Assembly (NCBI RefSeq): GCF_010389155.1
Contig: NC_057761.1
Location: 11,596,501-11,660,500, forward strand
Source of the DNA: Erigeron canadensis
Taxonomy: Eukaryota > Streptophyta > Magnoliopsida > Asterales > Asteraceae
Direction: 5' to 3'
Length of the DNA stretch: 64,000 nucleotides
Position numbers and translations under genes: made by a program. Below are positions 13,498-26,516 of this stretch, in pieces. The first letter of the stretch is position 1; every line of letters starts with the position of its first letter. The notes beneath the pieces were generated by a model. The model was not told the DNA's origin and did not search any database. It saw nothing but the letters and a program-made list of their open reading frames with translations.

Positions 13498-15133
13498 CTA
13501 AAGACCAAGGCTAGGGCACCCTTTCAGGTACCTGAAAATGCACTTAACAACATGAAAATGTGATTCTTTTGGGTTAGCCTGAAATCTGGCACATAAACAT
13601 GTTGCAAACATTATATCTGGTTGACTTGCAGTTAAATACATCAGTGAACCAACCATTCCACGATATTCCTTTTGGTCCACTGGTTTTCCATTTAGGTCCG
13701 AATCCAAATTTAAAGGAGCTGCAATGGGTGTGTTTTTTGATGGGACTGAAACAAATTTGTATTTTCTTAACAAATCTTTGACATATTTTTCTTGGTTAAT
13801 AAAAATGTCATCTATGGTTTGTTTAATTTTTAAACCTAAGAAAAATGTTAATTCACCCATTAAACTCATTTCATACTCAGTTGACATGATTTTAGAAAAC
13901 TTTTCACATATTGCATCATCAGTTGACCCAAATATAATATCATCAACATAAATTTGTACCAACAAGATATTACCTTTTTCTTCCAAAATAAACAAGGTAT
14001 TATCTATTGCACCTCGTTGAAAACCATTTTTAAGAAGATGTTTAGTTAAAGTGTCATACCAGGCTCTTGGGGCTTGACGAAGACCATACAAAGCTTTGTT
14101 CAGTCTGTATACCTAGTGAGGATGCTTCTCATTAAAAAAACCTGGTGTTTGCTTAACATACACTTCTTCTTCCAATGTTCCATTCAGAAACGCACTTTTG
14201 ACATCCATCTGGAAGACTTTAAATTGCAAATGAGCAGCATAAGCCAAGAATATTCTAATGGCTTCAAGTCTTGCAACTGGAGCAAAAGTTTCATCAAAAT
14301 CAACACCCTCTGCTTGACAATAACCCTTGGCAACCAATCTAGCTTTGTTCCTAATAACGTTGCCATCTTCATCCATCTTGTTTCGGTAGACCCACCTCGT
14401 ACCAATGGGTTCTTTCTTTAACCCTGGAGGACAAGGAACAAGTTCCCAAACATTGTTCTTTTCGAACTGGTTGAGCTCTTCTTGCATAGCCTCAACCCAG
14501 CTTGGATATGCCAAAGCCTCGTCAATCTTCTTCGATTCAATCAGTGATAAGAAGGTGACGTTCAAGCATTGTTCACTTGTGGCTCTTTTAGTCTGAACCC
14601 CACTATCTGGATTTCCAATAATTTGCTCAATTGGATGAGCTGAAGTCCATTTAGTGTATTGACTAGGTTGATATAGCACAACATCAGTGCAAGTCACCTG
14701 ACGATCTTCAACAGTTGTAGCAACTGGAGGGGGATCAGCCCAAACTACTTCAACTTCATCATCAGTGTCAACTTGAGTGTTAACATGATTTTCTTCAAAC
14801 AAAGGTATATCTTGAAGGACTGGAGAGGTTTGGACTGATTCTGATGTTGTTGTCGCACTTACATCTGATCCAATCACCAGTTTAAGTGGTAAATTAAAAC
14901 TGATGGAGGGATAGAATGAAGTGTCACTGGAGCTTTTCTTCTGTGCAACTGGTTCCAAGTCTTGGTGATTGGAAACATCTTTTGGTGTAGAAACTGATTG
15001 ATGAACTTGATCAGATACACCAAAATCAACTAGGACAACTGGAGATAAATCCAGGCTTGGTCGTTTATTGATTGCTTCGTTTGATTCATCGAATGTGACA
15101 TAAATTGTCTCATGTACCTTTTGGAGTCTATAA
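13498..15133 (-). pseudogene. Copia reverse transcriptase, split by a stop
   Basis: The copia RVT_2 domain. Conserved blocks seen in order: [66 protein letters not shown], then an in-frame TAG at about 14113, then MYGLRQAPRAWYD and the catalytic YVDDIIFGS at about 13930. Both catalytic aspartates of YVDD are intact. The N-terminal portion (about 14600-15130) is the variable linker between integrase and RT. The frame runs 14113-15420 and overlaps the integrase frame, showing a frameshift near 15150. Confidence 0.9.
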
Positions 15134-16355
15134 TTATAAACTATATAGGCCTTTCTTATATCTGAATAACCCACAACCCTTGTCAGCTTTTGCATCAAAC
15201 TTTCCAAACTGACTGGAATCGTTAAGAATATAAAGTGGACAACCAAATACATGGAAATAACCAATATTTGGTTTACGATTCCTGAGGACTTCACAGGCAG
15301 TCTTCCTATGTCTCTTGACATAAACTGACCGATTCTGGGTATGGCAGGCAGTAGCCACATCTTCAGCCCAAAAGCTGGTTGGAAGACCTGATTCAGATAA
15401 CATACTTCTTGCAGCTTCAATCAATGTGCGATTCTTTCTTTCAACAACACCATTTTGCTCTAGAGAACGAGCTGAAGAGAAGTTTTGAGAAATGCAGTGT
15501 CATTGCAGAATGATTCCAATTCTTTATTTATAAATTCTGTACCATTATCACTTTGCAACTAACACACTTTCTTGGTATACTTGAGCTCAATTCTTTTGAT
15601 GGGAGAGATGATTTCACCAGGTGAATCACTTTTTGATTTGATGAATACCACCCAACAGTATCTGGTGTATTAATCAACCACAACTAAAGTGTATCTCTTA
15701 CCAGCTTTAGTTTGAACGTTTACTGGACCAAAGAGATCCATATGTAACATGTGAAGAGGTTCAGTGATACTGAAGTTTTGCCTGGTCTTGAAACTCGCTC
15801 TTTTCTTCTTGCCTATCTCACACCCTGGACATGGCTTTTCCTTTTTGAAGGAAATTAAAGGTATCCCATCCACCAGTTGTTTTCTTGACAACTTATTGAT
15901 ATTTTTGAAATTAAGGTGGGATAACCTTTTGTGCCATAACCAATTGGTGCCCTCATCAGCTTTTGCATAAAACAATGCTCTTTTGGAGCTGGTTCCATGT
16001 CCATAATGTACACATTTCCTTTTCTTGGTGCAATCATAACCACCTTCCAATCCTTGTTAAATATGGTACCTTGAGCAATATCGAACAATACCTTATATCC
16101 ATCATCACAAAGTTGACTAACAATTATCAGGTTGTATTTCAAACCATTGACAAATGCAACCTTTGTGAACTGGACTTGTCCATTGTCAATAACACCATAT
16201 CCTTCAGTTTTCCCACTTCTATCATTACCAATTGTCACTGTCGGTCCATCTTGGACAGTGAACTCTTCCAGCAGGGGCTTACATCCGGTCATAGTCCGGC
16301 CAGCAGCGCTATCCAGATACCAGATATTCTTTTTTCGATCGCCCTGCACGCCCAA
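15134..16355 (-). pseudogene. Copia protease and integrase, frameshifted
   Basis: Starts with the aspartic protease region, where the usual WYLDSG is WYLDSA (near 16320), so the DSG triad is altered. Next come the pre-integrase zinc motif (WHKRLSHLNF, then CPGCEIGKKKR) and the integrase core, with LHMDLFGP, SDNGTEF near 15535 and QNGVVERKNRT near 15440. The pieces lie in different frames: 15855-16355, 15670-16050 and 15134-15424. A stop also precedes LQSDNG. Role: processing of Gag-Pol and insertion of the cDNA. Clearly dead. Confidence 0.88.
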
Positions 16356-16363
16356 GTAGATAA

Positions 16364-16942
16364 TTAGTTATTTTTGTGAACCCATCTTTTCTTAATGGGT
16401 CCACCAGACTTCTCTTGAAAAGTCTCAACAGATTGACTTGGGTTGGAACTGGAGGCTGAAACTGGAGGATTATTTCCAGTTTCAGGAGTAAAAACAATTG
16501 GTTTGATGGGAACAACAACCTCTTTTTTCTTTTCAGATTTTGCTCCTTTCTGAGCTGATTGTTTTTGTTTTTGTTTTGAAGGAGGGGTTTTAACAACTTG
16601 TTTTGCAACTGAAGAAAACGAAGCTCCTTCCAAATTTTTGATTCTGGCAGTACAACTTTGTACTTGCCTTGATAAACTTTGGAGTTGACTCTCCAGTTTC
16701 AACAAACATTTATTTTCATCAGGCTGCTGAACCTTGGACTTGGGTTCAGCGGAATTTTTAGCCTTGGGAGTATTGGGCTCTTTGGACTTTTGAGGCAAAG
16801 GAACATCACCAGCTTCCTTTTTAAGTGGAGCTTTAGCCTTTTTTGCTCCAGTTTTGACCTCAACAGGGGTGGTCTCAATGGATTCAGATTTGGCAGTGTT
16901 AGAAGAGTCATATGGAGTCTCAACTCTAACTGATTTAGGCAT
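16364..16942 (-). pseudogene. Lys/Ser/Pro-rich Gag-Pol linker of the copia element
   Basis: A 192-residue open frame directly after a TAG at 16943-16945 and in the same frame as the gag segment upstream, so one stop separates it from gag. Low-complexity and rich in Lys, Pro, Ser and Gln, with a short helical stretch (LLKLESQLQSLSRQVQS). Such linkers lie between the zinc knuckle and protease in Sireviruses. No enzyme signature. Confidence 0.7.
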
Positions 16943-18773
16943 CTAGTGAATCAAAGGTAAAACAGCTGCCATCTGGAGATCACCAGATTTCCAGGCAGTT
17001 TCTTGAGCATCAATGGTTTTAGAAAATGCATCATAATTTTTACCAGATGCTTGTACCCAAGATTTGATAACCATGTGTTCTTTTTCAAGATCATATTTTA
17101 ATTTTTGGTTATCTATTTCCAATGCCTCAATTTTCAAATCTGATTCCTTAAAAGCCAACTGGACACTTTGTAAATCATTAAATTGATTTTTCATGTTATT
17201 TAGCTCAGTTAAAACAGTTTCAAGATATCTCTCACAATCAGTTCTTATTGTTTCAACAAATAATAAATCATCATTTAATGATTCAGCAATGTCCAGTTTC
17301 AGTTCTGTATCCAACTCAACATCATGATCTCTTACCTTCTTTAAAATGATGTCCACCCATCTTCCAGAAACAACATCATCTTTCACCACTGGTTGTTGAT
17401 TTTCTAATGCCATAAAACACACATCTCTAATCTCTTCATCATCATCAGATGAGTCATCAGAGAGTTCCCATTTCCCTTCAGTTTGAGCCATCATACACTT
17501 GTTCTTTTCCTTCTCTTTTTCTTGTTCAAGAGACATGAGGGCAATCTGGGCCTTAAGCTTCTTATATTTGGCCTTATAATCATCAGATTTAACAAAGTTT
17601 GGGATAGTGGGACCAGTTTGGTTGTTCATCTGACTAGATCTGCATTCCTTCATGAAATGACCTTTCTTACCACACTTATATCAGGTAAGATTGGCCTTAT
17701 CCAGAGAGTTAGAACTAGAAGCATTATTGGACCCATTAAATCGATTAGATTTATGCTTAAACTTGTTAAAGGTTTTAGCAATCATGGCGACCAGATCATC
17801 ATCGTCAGTTTCCTCACAACCATCACTGAGATCAGTGGTAAGGCCAAAGTTCAGTAAGTTGTTTAACATCTCCTTCATAGAATGTGACTGGACATTCTCA
17901 GCAGACATGAAGGCAACACAAGGTTGCCCAGTTAAGCTGGCGACCTTGGAACTCTGAGCATGGTTTAAAGCATCTTGCTCAACCAATAACCTTGCAGCAT
18001 TGTTATCTTCAGTGAATCTGAAGGCTCCATAGAGGGAAGCAAAAGTATGGTTGTGCAAGGTCTTACCTTGTCTTAAGACAAGAACCATGTGTGCCCATTT
18101 GGATGGCAAGATATCACAAAATTTCTCAAGAAGAATATCTTTATCCTTCTCCACTCCCAAGCCTCTAAGTTGATTAATTAGGCTAGTAAATCTGGTGTAA
18201 GTACCAGTTAAACTCTCATTAGGAAGGGCAAAGAAGGATTCATACTTCTTATTTAATGCAACCTTTCTGGTGGCAATGGTGTCATTTCCTCCTTCAAACT
18301 GGAGAACTAATTCATCCCACATGGATTTGGCACTGGGAAACAACACAAGTGTTGGAATTAGTTCCTCAGGGACAGCAGCAAGGATCATGTTTTCAGTCTG
18401 GTATCAAGGTCAACCAGTCTGCGATCCTCATCAGACCAATGTTCTTCTGACTTTTCCCTGGTGCCCCTTCTCCCAGTTGGGTCTAGAAGAGGACTAACAC
18501 CACTGCACATGGGTATATATGGTCCATCCTTGAGGATTTTCAACATATACCTCTCTATCCCACCAAAATGCAAAAGCATTCTAGCCTTCCATGTACCAAA
18601 AGTCTCACTGCTCCCATCGAATTTGGGAACAGGAGTGTTAGAGTAATGTACATGGACGTGGCTTGCTCCAGGTGTAGGAGGAGGATGAGGGTTGGTATTT
18701 AAAGAGTAGTAAAATTAATATTCTGATTAGTTTCATTTTAGGGACCGGAACCATTCTCACCTTCAGCAGACAT
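16943..18773 (-). pseudogene. Copia gag, several stops and a frameshift
   Basis: The ATG at 18771-18773 follows the PBS by about 45 bases and gives MSAEGENGSG before a TAA at 18738-18740. The capsid-like region reads in 18385-18579 and then shifts frame at about 18385-18390, where CTGAAAACATG appears to have lost one A. It continues in 17681-18388 (UBN2-type: KSMWDELVLQFEGG, KYESFFALPNESL, LINQLRGLG). The zinc knuckle at 17640-17680 keeps CX4HX4C, but its first Cys codon is TGA. A coiled-coil-like tail (16943-17653) follows. Gag would form the particle. Confidence 0.88.
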
Positions 18774-18807
18774 CTTAGCAGACCTAGGTTATAGAATTGA
18801 TACAATT

Positions 18808-19098
18808 CAACCTGCCTGCTCTGATACCACTTATAAGTCCCAACTACGAATAGATAAGTGCTGAAGACATCTCTATGTCAATGGTGAGTGTACTTTGCAA
18901 CACTTTCACTTAATCTGGACGTGACCAGTTTAGAATGAACAGTGTACCAGGTTAACTGGAGTTAGTCTTATTAAGGTGACAAGTCGAATAAGTAAATACA
19001 ATGCAATAATGTAAAGTATAAGTAAAGTAAATTGGTGAGACAATATGTAATTTTTCAAGTGTATTTTATTTGTTGATTGTTAAATAAAATACAAGGTT
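18808..19098 (-). repeat. 5' LTR R/U5 end plus PBS (right copy)
   Basis: The PBS complement is at 18818-18829 on the plus strand (minus: TGGTATCAGAGC, matching initiator tRNA-Met). The LTR end lies immediately to its right. This block is repeated at 8228-8517. The two copies differ at only about seven positions. Confidence 0.88.
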
Positions 19099-19520
19099 GT
19101 TGTGGAACCAAGATAATACATGAATGTAAATATCCTAACAACCTATGAAATACAATTAATCTATACTTGGAAATTCTCTTGACAATCGAAACACTTAGAG
19201 TTATGAAATGTTCCTTTTTGCGATTGAAAGAATATTGCACAAGTTCACCAACAATATTGCAGAATGTATGTATTTGCAAAGTTGATAAAATGCTTGGGCA
19301 AGGACCTCTATTTATAGTCGAAGGTTGAGCATTGGGATCTCAACTTCGACGTACAAATATGGTTGACAGCACACAAAAGTATTAGTAAATAATTCTTTGT
19401 GTGTGTGCTAAATAAAGTAAGACAAAAGGTTACTTTATTCAATCACTCTACATCTTTGCACTTTTATCCACAGACAAGATTATTATCCGGGTAAAAGAAT
19501 GTAGTGTAAAAGGTCCTCCT
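19099..19520 (-). promoter_or_regulatory. LTR promoter part with TATA box
   Basis: CTATAAATAGAGG on the minus strand (19305-19317) is a strong TATA box pointing into the element. It places the transcription start roughly 30 bases to the left and marks the U3/R border of this LTR. The U3 start (TG) could not be found with confidence. Confidence 0.65.
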
Positions 19521-19859
19521 CGTAATCAGTGTAAAGCTTTGTAAAGGCATTTACACTGGAGGATCTCTAGTTGATTAATCTGATAGAAAGTCAACTGGGC
19601 TTCGCTGCCATTGCCTTTCTCTTTCTTCCACTTGTTATCTTTGACTTCAACTGGAATGTCTTCAGATTGTTGTTCTTCAGATCTCAACTGGAGGAAGTCG
19701 TCAGTTGCATAAACTGTACATTGGAACTGGACCTCAAATATTTCGGACAATTCTTCATGCTCTCCAGATGCAACTGGAGAGATCCAGTTTTCAGCAAAAC
19801 TGGACCTAACAAGAATGAACTTGACTAGATCCTTGCTATTTTTATTTAAGTAAAGCATT
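19521..19859 (-). other. Open stretch of unknown origin at the LTR border
   Basis: A minus-strand frame of about 110 residues (19526-19858), acidic and Gln-rich. It matches no domain I know. Its base composition and ACTGG-rich vocabulary resemble the coding part of the neighbouring copia element, so it may be captured element sequence. It ends exactly where the plus-strand gag remnant starts. Confidence 0.35.
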
Positions 19860-20920
19860 ATGTCTTCTTATGTTGATAATGGCTCTTCCACTAGACCACC
19901 CATGTTTGATAAAGATGATTTCAACGGGTGGAAAGGTCGGATGTCTTTGTTCCTTGAATCCATTGATAACAATATGCCTAAAATCCTTTCAGATGGTTCT
20001 TACATACAAAGTCAAACTTTTGTGGTTGATGTTGTTGTCAGAGATGGTCAACCGACTAATCCAACCACACTTAAATCTACTGTGAAGGACAAGACAAATT
20101 GGGGGGATGAAGATATGAGACTACCAGACTGGCAAACTTGGATGTAAATGCAAAAAGTTTTATTGTCCAAGATGCGCCCAAAGATATTTACCATTATATT
20201 AAAATGTGCTCAATTGCAATGAAAATGTGGGAAACATTGACTATCATGTTTGAGGGATGTTTAACTTCCATAGAATCCATCATAACAACTTTAACCTGGA
20301 AGTATGAGAGGTTCTTCTCGTTAAGGAATGATTCCTTAACTGACACTCATACCTGATTCAATGCATTGGTTAATGATTTAGCTGCAGTAGGAATAGTTAA
20401 GAAAAATGATTTTTAAAGAGTAAATTTTTTTACTCTCTACCTCCTAAATGGAATAACTATATTTCTCTGTTAAATTGAGTCCCATTTACAAGGAACTTGA
20501 TCTCCCCAGACTCATTAGTTTACTTCATAACCAAGAGTGTTCAGAGGCTAAAAATTTGATTGCTATGGGTGATTCTTATAGTCAGCCTGGTACTACACTT
20601 GTTGCATCCATGAGTGAACATCCTAGCTCAAGAAGTAATGAGATCATTCCTTGTGCCAATGATGCAGTTCCCGTTATTCTAATAATAAATTTGTTTCTTC
20701 AGAATATGAAGTAGCCATGTTGGCTGAAAGGATCAGGAGAATATCTTTTGGCAAATTTAAAGGAAAAGGAAAGGTTGTCCAAGCTGATAAGACCAATAAG
20801 CCATTTGACATGTTCAAAGTCATTTGTTACAAGTGTGGCAAGTCTGGACATATGACAAATGACTGTAGATCTAAATGGTCATCTCAAGCTGAGACATCCA
20901 AAGGTATTACAAAAAAATAA
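19860..20920 (+). pseudogene. Gag remnant of another Ty1/copia element
   Basis: Plus strand, so opposed to the element on its left. The ATG at 19860 opens a 95-residue frame with the copia gag N-terminal pattern (FNGWKGRMSLFLES). The text continues after a frameshift near 20125 (VQDAPKDIYHYIKM, KMWETLTIMFEG) with later stops. It ends with an intact zinc knuckle, CYKCGKSGHMTNDC, at about 20824-20865. No LTR, PBS or pol is seen, so this is an isolated gag fragment. Confidence 0.85.
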
Positions 20921-21088
20921 TTTTTATCATATTGTGTGTCTACCCGTGTTACAAAAATTCTACTTTAGCAATCTATTAACCAATCAAAATATATTATACC
21001 CAATATTTAAGATGATTAACATAAGTTAGCGATGATTTTTACATAATTCTATAATTCTTAAATTAATAATTTTTCTGTTTTAATTTTA

Positions 21089-22710
21089 TCTCTCTATATA
21101 TAAGAATCCTTATTTTCAAGCGATGATGTGACATGCCTTTTGTGTCAACATGTCAATTTTTTCCTAGGAGGCGTTATTACGTTGATCATCTACTAAAACT
21201 TGACAAATCATATCCCAATAACTATAAAACAACCCCTAAATTCAATTGTAAAAAAGTAATGACCCTTGGATAAAAAACAAAATTAAATTATAGCCTTTGT
21301 ATTGCCTTGATGACTTCAATTACCATTTTTAGATTTATTTATTTACTAAATTAATAAATAACATTTATGTTTACATTTTTTTTAATTAAATTTATAACAT
21401 TACATCTTTATAATAACATTGCCTTTATGATAATTCCACTTTCTAAATACTTTGTATTTACAATCATATATTTAAAGTTTAAAGAAATTAATATTTTATT
21501 AATAAAATAAACATAAACATTTTTAATATTCTTTGAAAAATGAGAAAAGTAATTCAAAGGGTTGAAAACATTATAATATTATTTTTTCGCTTAATATGTT
21601 GGTAAACATATCTAATTAATTACGAGTGTATCTTACATAATTACACTGGTGAAAGACAATCTCGATTTTACTCAAGATCTTAAGTTCGATTCTTAAGGAT
21701 GACAAATCTTGGGGATTTTTTCTCTGAATACTTGTAACGGCCCATGGTGAATATTTCGTTGTCTAGTGCAAGGTTTCACCATTATACGGTGAGCCGATGA
21801 AATTTACCTGATGTCGTATATCGACCGAATGTTAGAAAAAAAACATACAATGATAGTTGTATCTACTTCATGGTATTAAAAAAAATTAGTATTGAACGTA
21901 ATCATGTATACCCAATGCATATTTCTAAAACATATGTAAATACCTAAGATTAGAAAAGATTTTTAATACAGTTTGTCTTAATATTACCTAATCCTCGTAT
22001 AGATTCTTCAAACAACTTTATTACAAAGTATATTATCGATGTAGGGAAAGGTTATATTAGGAACCTCAAAAATTACAGAAACTTTTAGGAACCTTCTTTA
22101 AATTAAACTAGATTATCACCCGCATAATACATGAAGATATATATAATTAATGACATGTTAAATTTTTATATTATCATAAGTTGACAAATATTTAATCAGG
22201 TAAGATACAACTAAAAAACATGAATTTATATTAGTGGTCGTTTAGATTACCAGACAGTAAAAAAATGGATACATCATCTATTAGAGAGCTTTTTAAGTAA
22301 GGTTTTCGTTTCTTTAAATGTCTTCATTCATCAGGATATGTTTGCATTGTCATTGTACTTGTGATTTAATGTTTTGCTCAAATAACATAGTTATACACTA
22401 AAATTACTAAGCAATTTATTATCAATCTATATATCGCATGTTTGTGTTAATCTAACTTAAAATTATGCATAATATCATTGCAATTTTCTTACAATTATTT
22501 TTCTAGTATATAATTGTGATAGCTTACTATAGACTCTATATTTGTTTTTTAGTTTTTCAGTAAAAATGCCGGTTTAACATCCGATCCAGTTTTCAAAACA
22601 TTGTTTTATTAAAAACTTTATATGATGAGAATCCTATATATTTGTTATTATGAGTAACATATAACTAATTACATATATTTACCTGCGTATTACACAGGAA
22701 AATAATCTAG
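21089..22710 (+). mobile_element. Non-autonomous Helitron
   Basis: Begins TCTCTCTATATATAAG directly after an A and ends ...AATAATCTAG directly before a T, the A-TC...CTAG-T layout of plant Helitrons. A hairpin CCTG...CAGG (22682-22698) lies 8 bases before CTAG, where the terminal hairpin is expected. The interior is AT-rich with no coding text. 1622 bp. The pairing of these two ends is an inference. Confidence 0.7.
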
Positions 22711-25389
22711 TAATCCATATAGCAGTCAAATGAGCATTTGTTTTTATTAATAATAAATCGCAAAAAAAAAAAGTCATAAGCAAGATTAGAAATCACAATC
22801 TCCAGCTTTTAATTTCAAACACAAACCATGTCTAATAAGTTGTACTTTTTGTCAACACATAATAGATATTCGGTCTAAAATTCCACATAAACTAGTTTTA
22901 AAAAATTTATCTTACCAAAAATTTTTAATATTAAATATATCAAATTTATAAAATTTTCCGTCTTAATTTATTATTATTATTTTTTTTTTGCATAATTCTT
23001 TTTAAAAATCATCATGATAGAAATATAAAGATAAAGATTACTCATACTTTTATGAACATACATGTTAAAAAAAAAATAAGTATAATTTTAACAAAATTAA
23101 AAGAATATAAGTTCGATAATATATATTATGTTTAGTACGAAGATAGATAAATATGGAAACATAATTTATACAGTGGTATCTTTGTTTTTATATCCTTCCA
23201 TATTGAATTTTAGTTGCTCGTATTAAATAATCAATATGTACTTTTTAGTAATAAAATAATTTATTTATTTGACAAATTTGATTCAATTACTATTACGGTA
23301 GATCTAAACTACGTCTTTTTTTTAACGTCTAACTATTTTACTCCTACTCCTAATCCTAAATTACATGTATATCTGAAAACCAGGACTTTTAAAAAATCCC
23401 TATTAATCCATCCTAAATTACACGCTAGAGAGTCTTCTCACTCAATACCATGTAGGAAAAAACCCCCTAATAGTCCGCCCAAAGGCAAAACAACATATTA
23501 GGGAAAAACTATCTCTAAGACTCAAACCTAGGTATTCCTAAATCCAAGTCCTCACATAGGGACTTCTTTTATCATTTGGTTATTAACTCATTGTTTATTA
23601 AAATAATAACTAACTTATATAGTTCAATTCAAATAAGAAATATATGTTGTCTCATCCATATAACTATAAGGGTACTCACGCAAAACGATAACACAGCGAC
23701 AGTGTGATGGTGGGGGTGCCAGCTGATGATGATGTTGATGACTGGTGAAAATTCCTTACAGAATGCTTAGAAATTATAACTAGTATTATAAGTTGGAAAA
23801 CTCATCGTAATTACTCACATTGATCAATATAGAAATGCTCAAGTTGAGCTTAACTAGACTTTTGTACTTGAATATATTAACGTCTAGTTTATGATATGTA
23901 ATCATTTACATCAAATTTTATAATTTTTTTTTATTGTATATCGTTTAGAGAAATCAATAAAAAATAAGATATAAACGTGCAATGTACGAGGTGTAACTAG
24001 TTAATTAATAGTTCACTAATTAATATCGATTTTCATTTACGTGTATCATAACTTTATCTTTTAACGAGGGTTTAAGACCCATGCAATGCACGGCAAAAAT
24101 GAAAGATAATTAATTTCGTTGAGCAACTAATCGTTTTTCACATGCTTTACAAAAATTCAAATGATACATACAATATCAAAACATCCATAATCACATAGGA
24201 TACACATAAGTAGCTTTAAACTTATAATTAAAATAGCTTAAACTATTTAAACTCAATATAAGCGTATAAATTGTTACTATTTGAGTAATTACCACTTATG
24301 GAAGAGAGTCAAATATCATCAAACACCATAGTTTAGTAATAATATATATATACGGTATATTTGCATGATAAGAAACCAGATAATATATAGACAATGTTTT
24401 ATTAAACGTGGAAAGGAAACCATAACCGTAAAAAACAACCAACATGTTGATTGTTACTTTCTTTTGGACATGGAACTCCATGTTAAGTTTATTAATTAAA
24501 TGCATTAATCCCGTCATTTATCTGCTCCACGGTGTGATTAATCCCATTATACGTATGGTATTTATAAGGCTTCTGTGTATTTTCATATAGCATAACTCAT
24601 TAACAAAAATACATGCCAAGTATTCATGCTGTCATTAATTATAAAATGATTATAGAGAATAGTTTGTTCAAGAGTTCAACATCATAAACAACATCAAATT
24701 AAAAGCTTTAGGTTATTGATGTTAAAATTAAAGAATCATTAAAAAGAGAGATACATGTTGGTTTAACATTGATGCAAGCTAGAACTCTACTTTTATATTA
24801 GATATATAAATAGATATAGATATAGATATAGATAAAGATAGATAGATATATAGATTCGATAATCAATCTCAAATATTCTTTTTAGCACATAGAAGACATA
24901 CATGTTTTGTTGTTTTTCAATTAGCCTTTTATTGTTTTTTTGATTTTTTTTCCCTATTGTTCCTTTATGAGTTTAAAGTTGTTGCTCGTATTTTTTGATT
25001 TTGGCATATAGTCTTTTAGTTTTTTTTTTTTTTTTTTTTTTTGACTTCGAAAGGGTCGAAGCCAGTTTTTTTTCCATGTAATGTGATACAATAGGTTCCG
25101 TTCAATCGCGTTTGTATATCATGTTGTTTAGGATTGTCCTCATCTATGTGGATAGCATCTCAATCATAACCCATCTGTCGATACCGTTTAACAACATTAA
25201 CTTCCGTATATATATATATATATATATAATAGAGATCAAATGAGAAGGTAATTTAAGGAGAGAGAGAAATTTCGTTAGGTAGATCACCCCATCACTAATC
25301 ACCCCTTATGACCTATCACTCCCACCAGCCATTTTTCCAGAATTCATGGCTAGAAAAGTCCTTGGTGGTCTCCCATCACCACTGGGATT

Positions 25390-25428
<39 letters not shown>

Positions 25429-25647
25429 CTCCCCTTATTAATATACTTAAGGGCAAAGTCTGTACCGTACCTTTACATGTATAACTCACTAATTTGGGTT
25501 AGAAATTTATTTTTTTTATTTTTAATTTTTTTTATGGATTGGTAATTAAAGAAAGAAGAAAAAAAATGAAAAAAACAAGCTTAAAAAAAAGAACCTTCTC
25601 CCCGTTTGTTACTTAAGAACATTCTCTCTGAATATCTAATAAATTGG
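22711..25647. other. AT-rich intergenic DNA with a second Helitron 3' end and microsatellites
   Basis: No gene seen. At 23976-24000 a hairpin (CGTGC AAT GTACG) followed by CTAG and then T looks like another Helitron 3' terminus; its 5' end was not found. A GATATA-type microsatellite is at about 24797-24856, T-runs near 25020-25041, and TA runs at 25211-25229 and 25392-25428. The segment 25270-25330 repeats, inverted, the centre of the foldback elements that follow. Confidence 0.55.
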
Positions 25648-26491
25648 GTGAGTTATTTTGAGAACTCATATAAAAAAAAAGAACTCAAGAAGCATTCTGT
25701 ACCACACATTCTTTTTCTCTTTCTCTTTCTTTTTCTCTCTCTTCAATTAAATAATAAAATTCACCCAAATCATTCAAAATGCTTTATCTCACAAACCGTA
25801 AATCGTTAGACGAAACAAAAAATATGGGTAGTCTTAAAATTCTGTCCTCTTTCATTAGAGACTCAATTCGATATACTTTTGACAATTTTTTAATTTTCGT
25901 TTTCTTTTTTGTAATTACACATAACTAACACGTGTGTAGGTTGAACAAAAATTATGATTCGGAACGGGCTTCGCCCTTAAGGATATTCATAAACCAAAGC
26001 TAGTGGAGGTGATAGGTCATTGAGGGTGATAAGTCATAGGGTGATAGGTCATAGGGGGTGACCGGTGATGGGTGATCTACCTAACGGATTCCGCCATGGA
26101 CTGACGGGCGCCGCCCTTAGCCACCATGGCTCCGCCATTGATTGACGGGTTCTGCCCTTAACCTTCATTGGTGTGTACATATGTTCATTTACTAATTTAC
26201 ATGTGAAAACAATGATCCTACACATGTGTAGGTACACAAGTATAAGAGAAAAAAACGAAAATTAAAAAGTCGTAAAAAGTATATTGAATTGGATCTTTAA
26301 TGAAAGAGGACGAATTTTTAAGACTACCCATGCTTTTTGTTTCGTCTAACGATTTACGGTTTGTGAGATAGAGCATTTTGAATTATTTGGGTGAATTTTA
26401 TTATTTAATTGAAGAGAGAGAAAGAGAGAAAAAATGTGTGGTCCAAAGTGATTCTTGAGTTCTTTTTTATTTGTGGGTTTTTAAATAACCC
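25648..26491. mobile_element. Foldback (long inverted repeat) element, copy 1
   Basis: Left arm about 25681-25940 and right arm about 26205-26463 are reverse complements. Shared words include GAACTCAAGAA, ACCACACATT, TTATCTCACAAACCGTAAAT and CCTCTTTCATTAGAGA. The centre holds the motif GATAGGTCATAGGG in several imperfect copies and GGCTTCGCCCTTA-like words. No coding capacity; the frames here are shadows. The arms are far longer than those of Tourist or Stowaway MITEs. Confidence 0.75.
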
Positions 26492-26516
26492 TTCCTCTCT
26501 AATATATATATATATA

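Larger units (their letters stand above)
8228..19520 (-). mobile_element. Degenerate Ty1/copia (Sirevirus-like) retrotransposon with extra ORF after pol
   Basis: Order on the minus strand: LTR (about 19520 to 18830), tRNA-Met type PBS (18829-18818), gag, protease, integrase, reverse transcriptase, RNase H, then a long additional ORF, then a truncated LTR piece. Integrase before reverse transcriptase defines Ty1/copia. A long gag with extra domains plus a long ORF in the env position is the Sirevirus (SIRE/Maximus) layout. gag and pol carry many stops and frameshifts, so the copy is dead. The outer limits are uncertain because neither LTR is complete. Confidence 0.85.
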
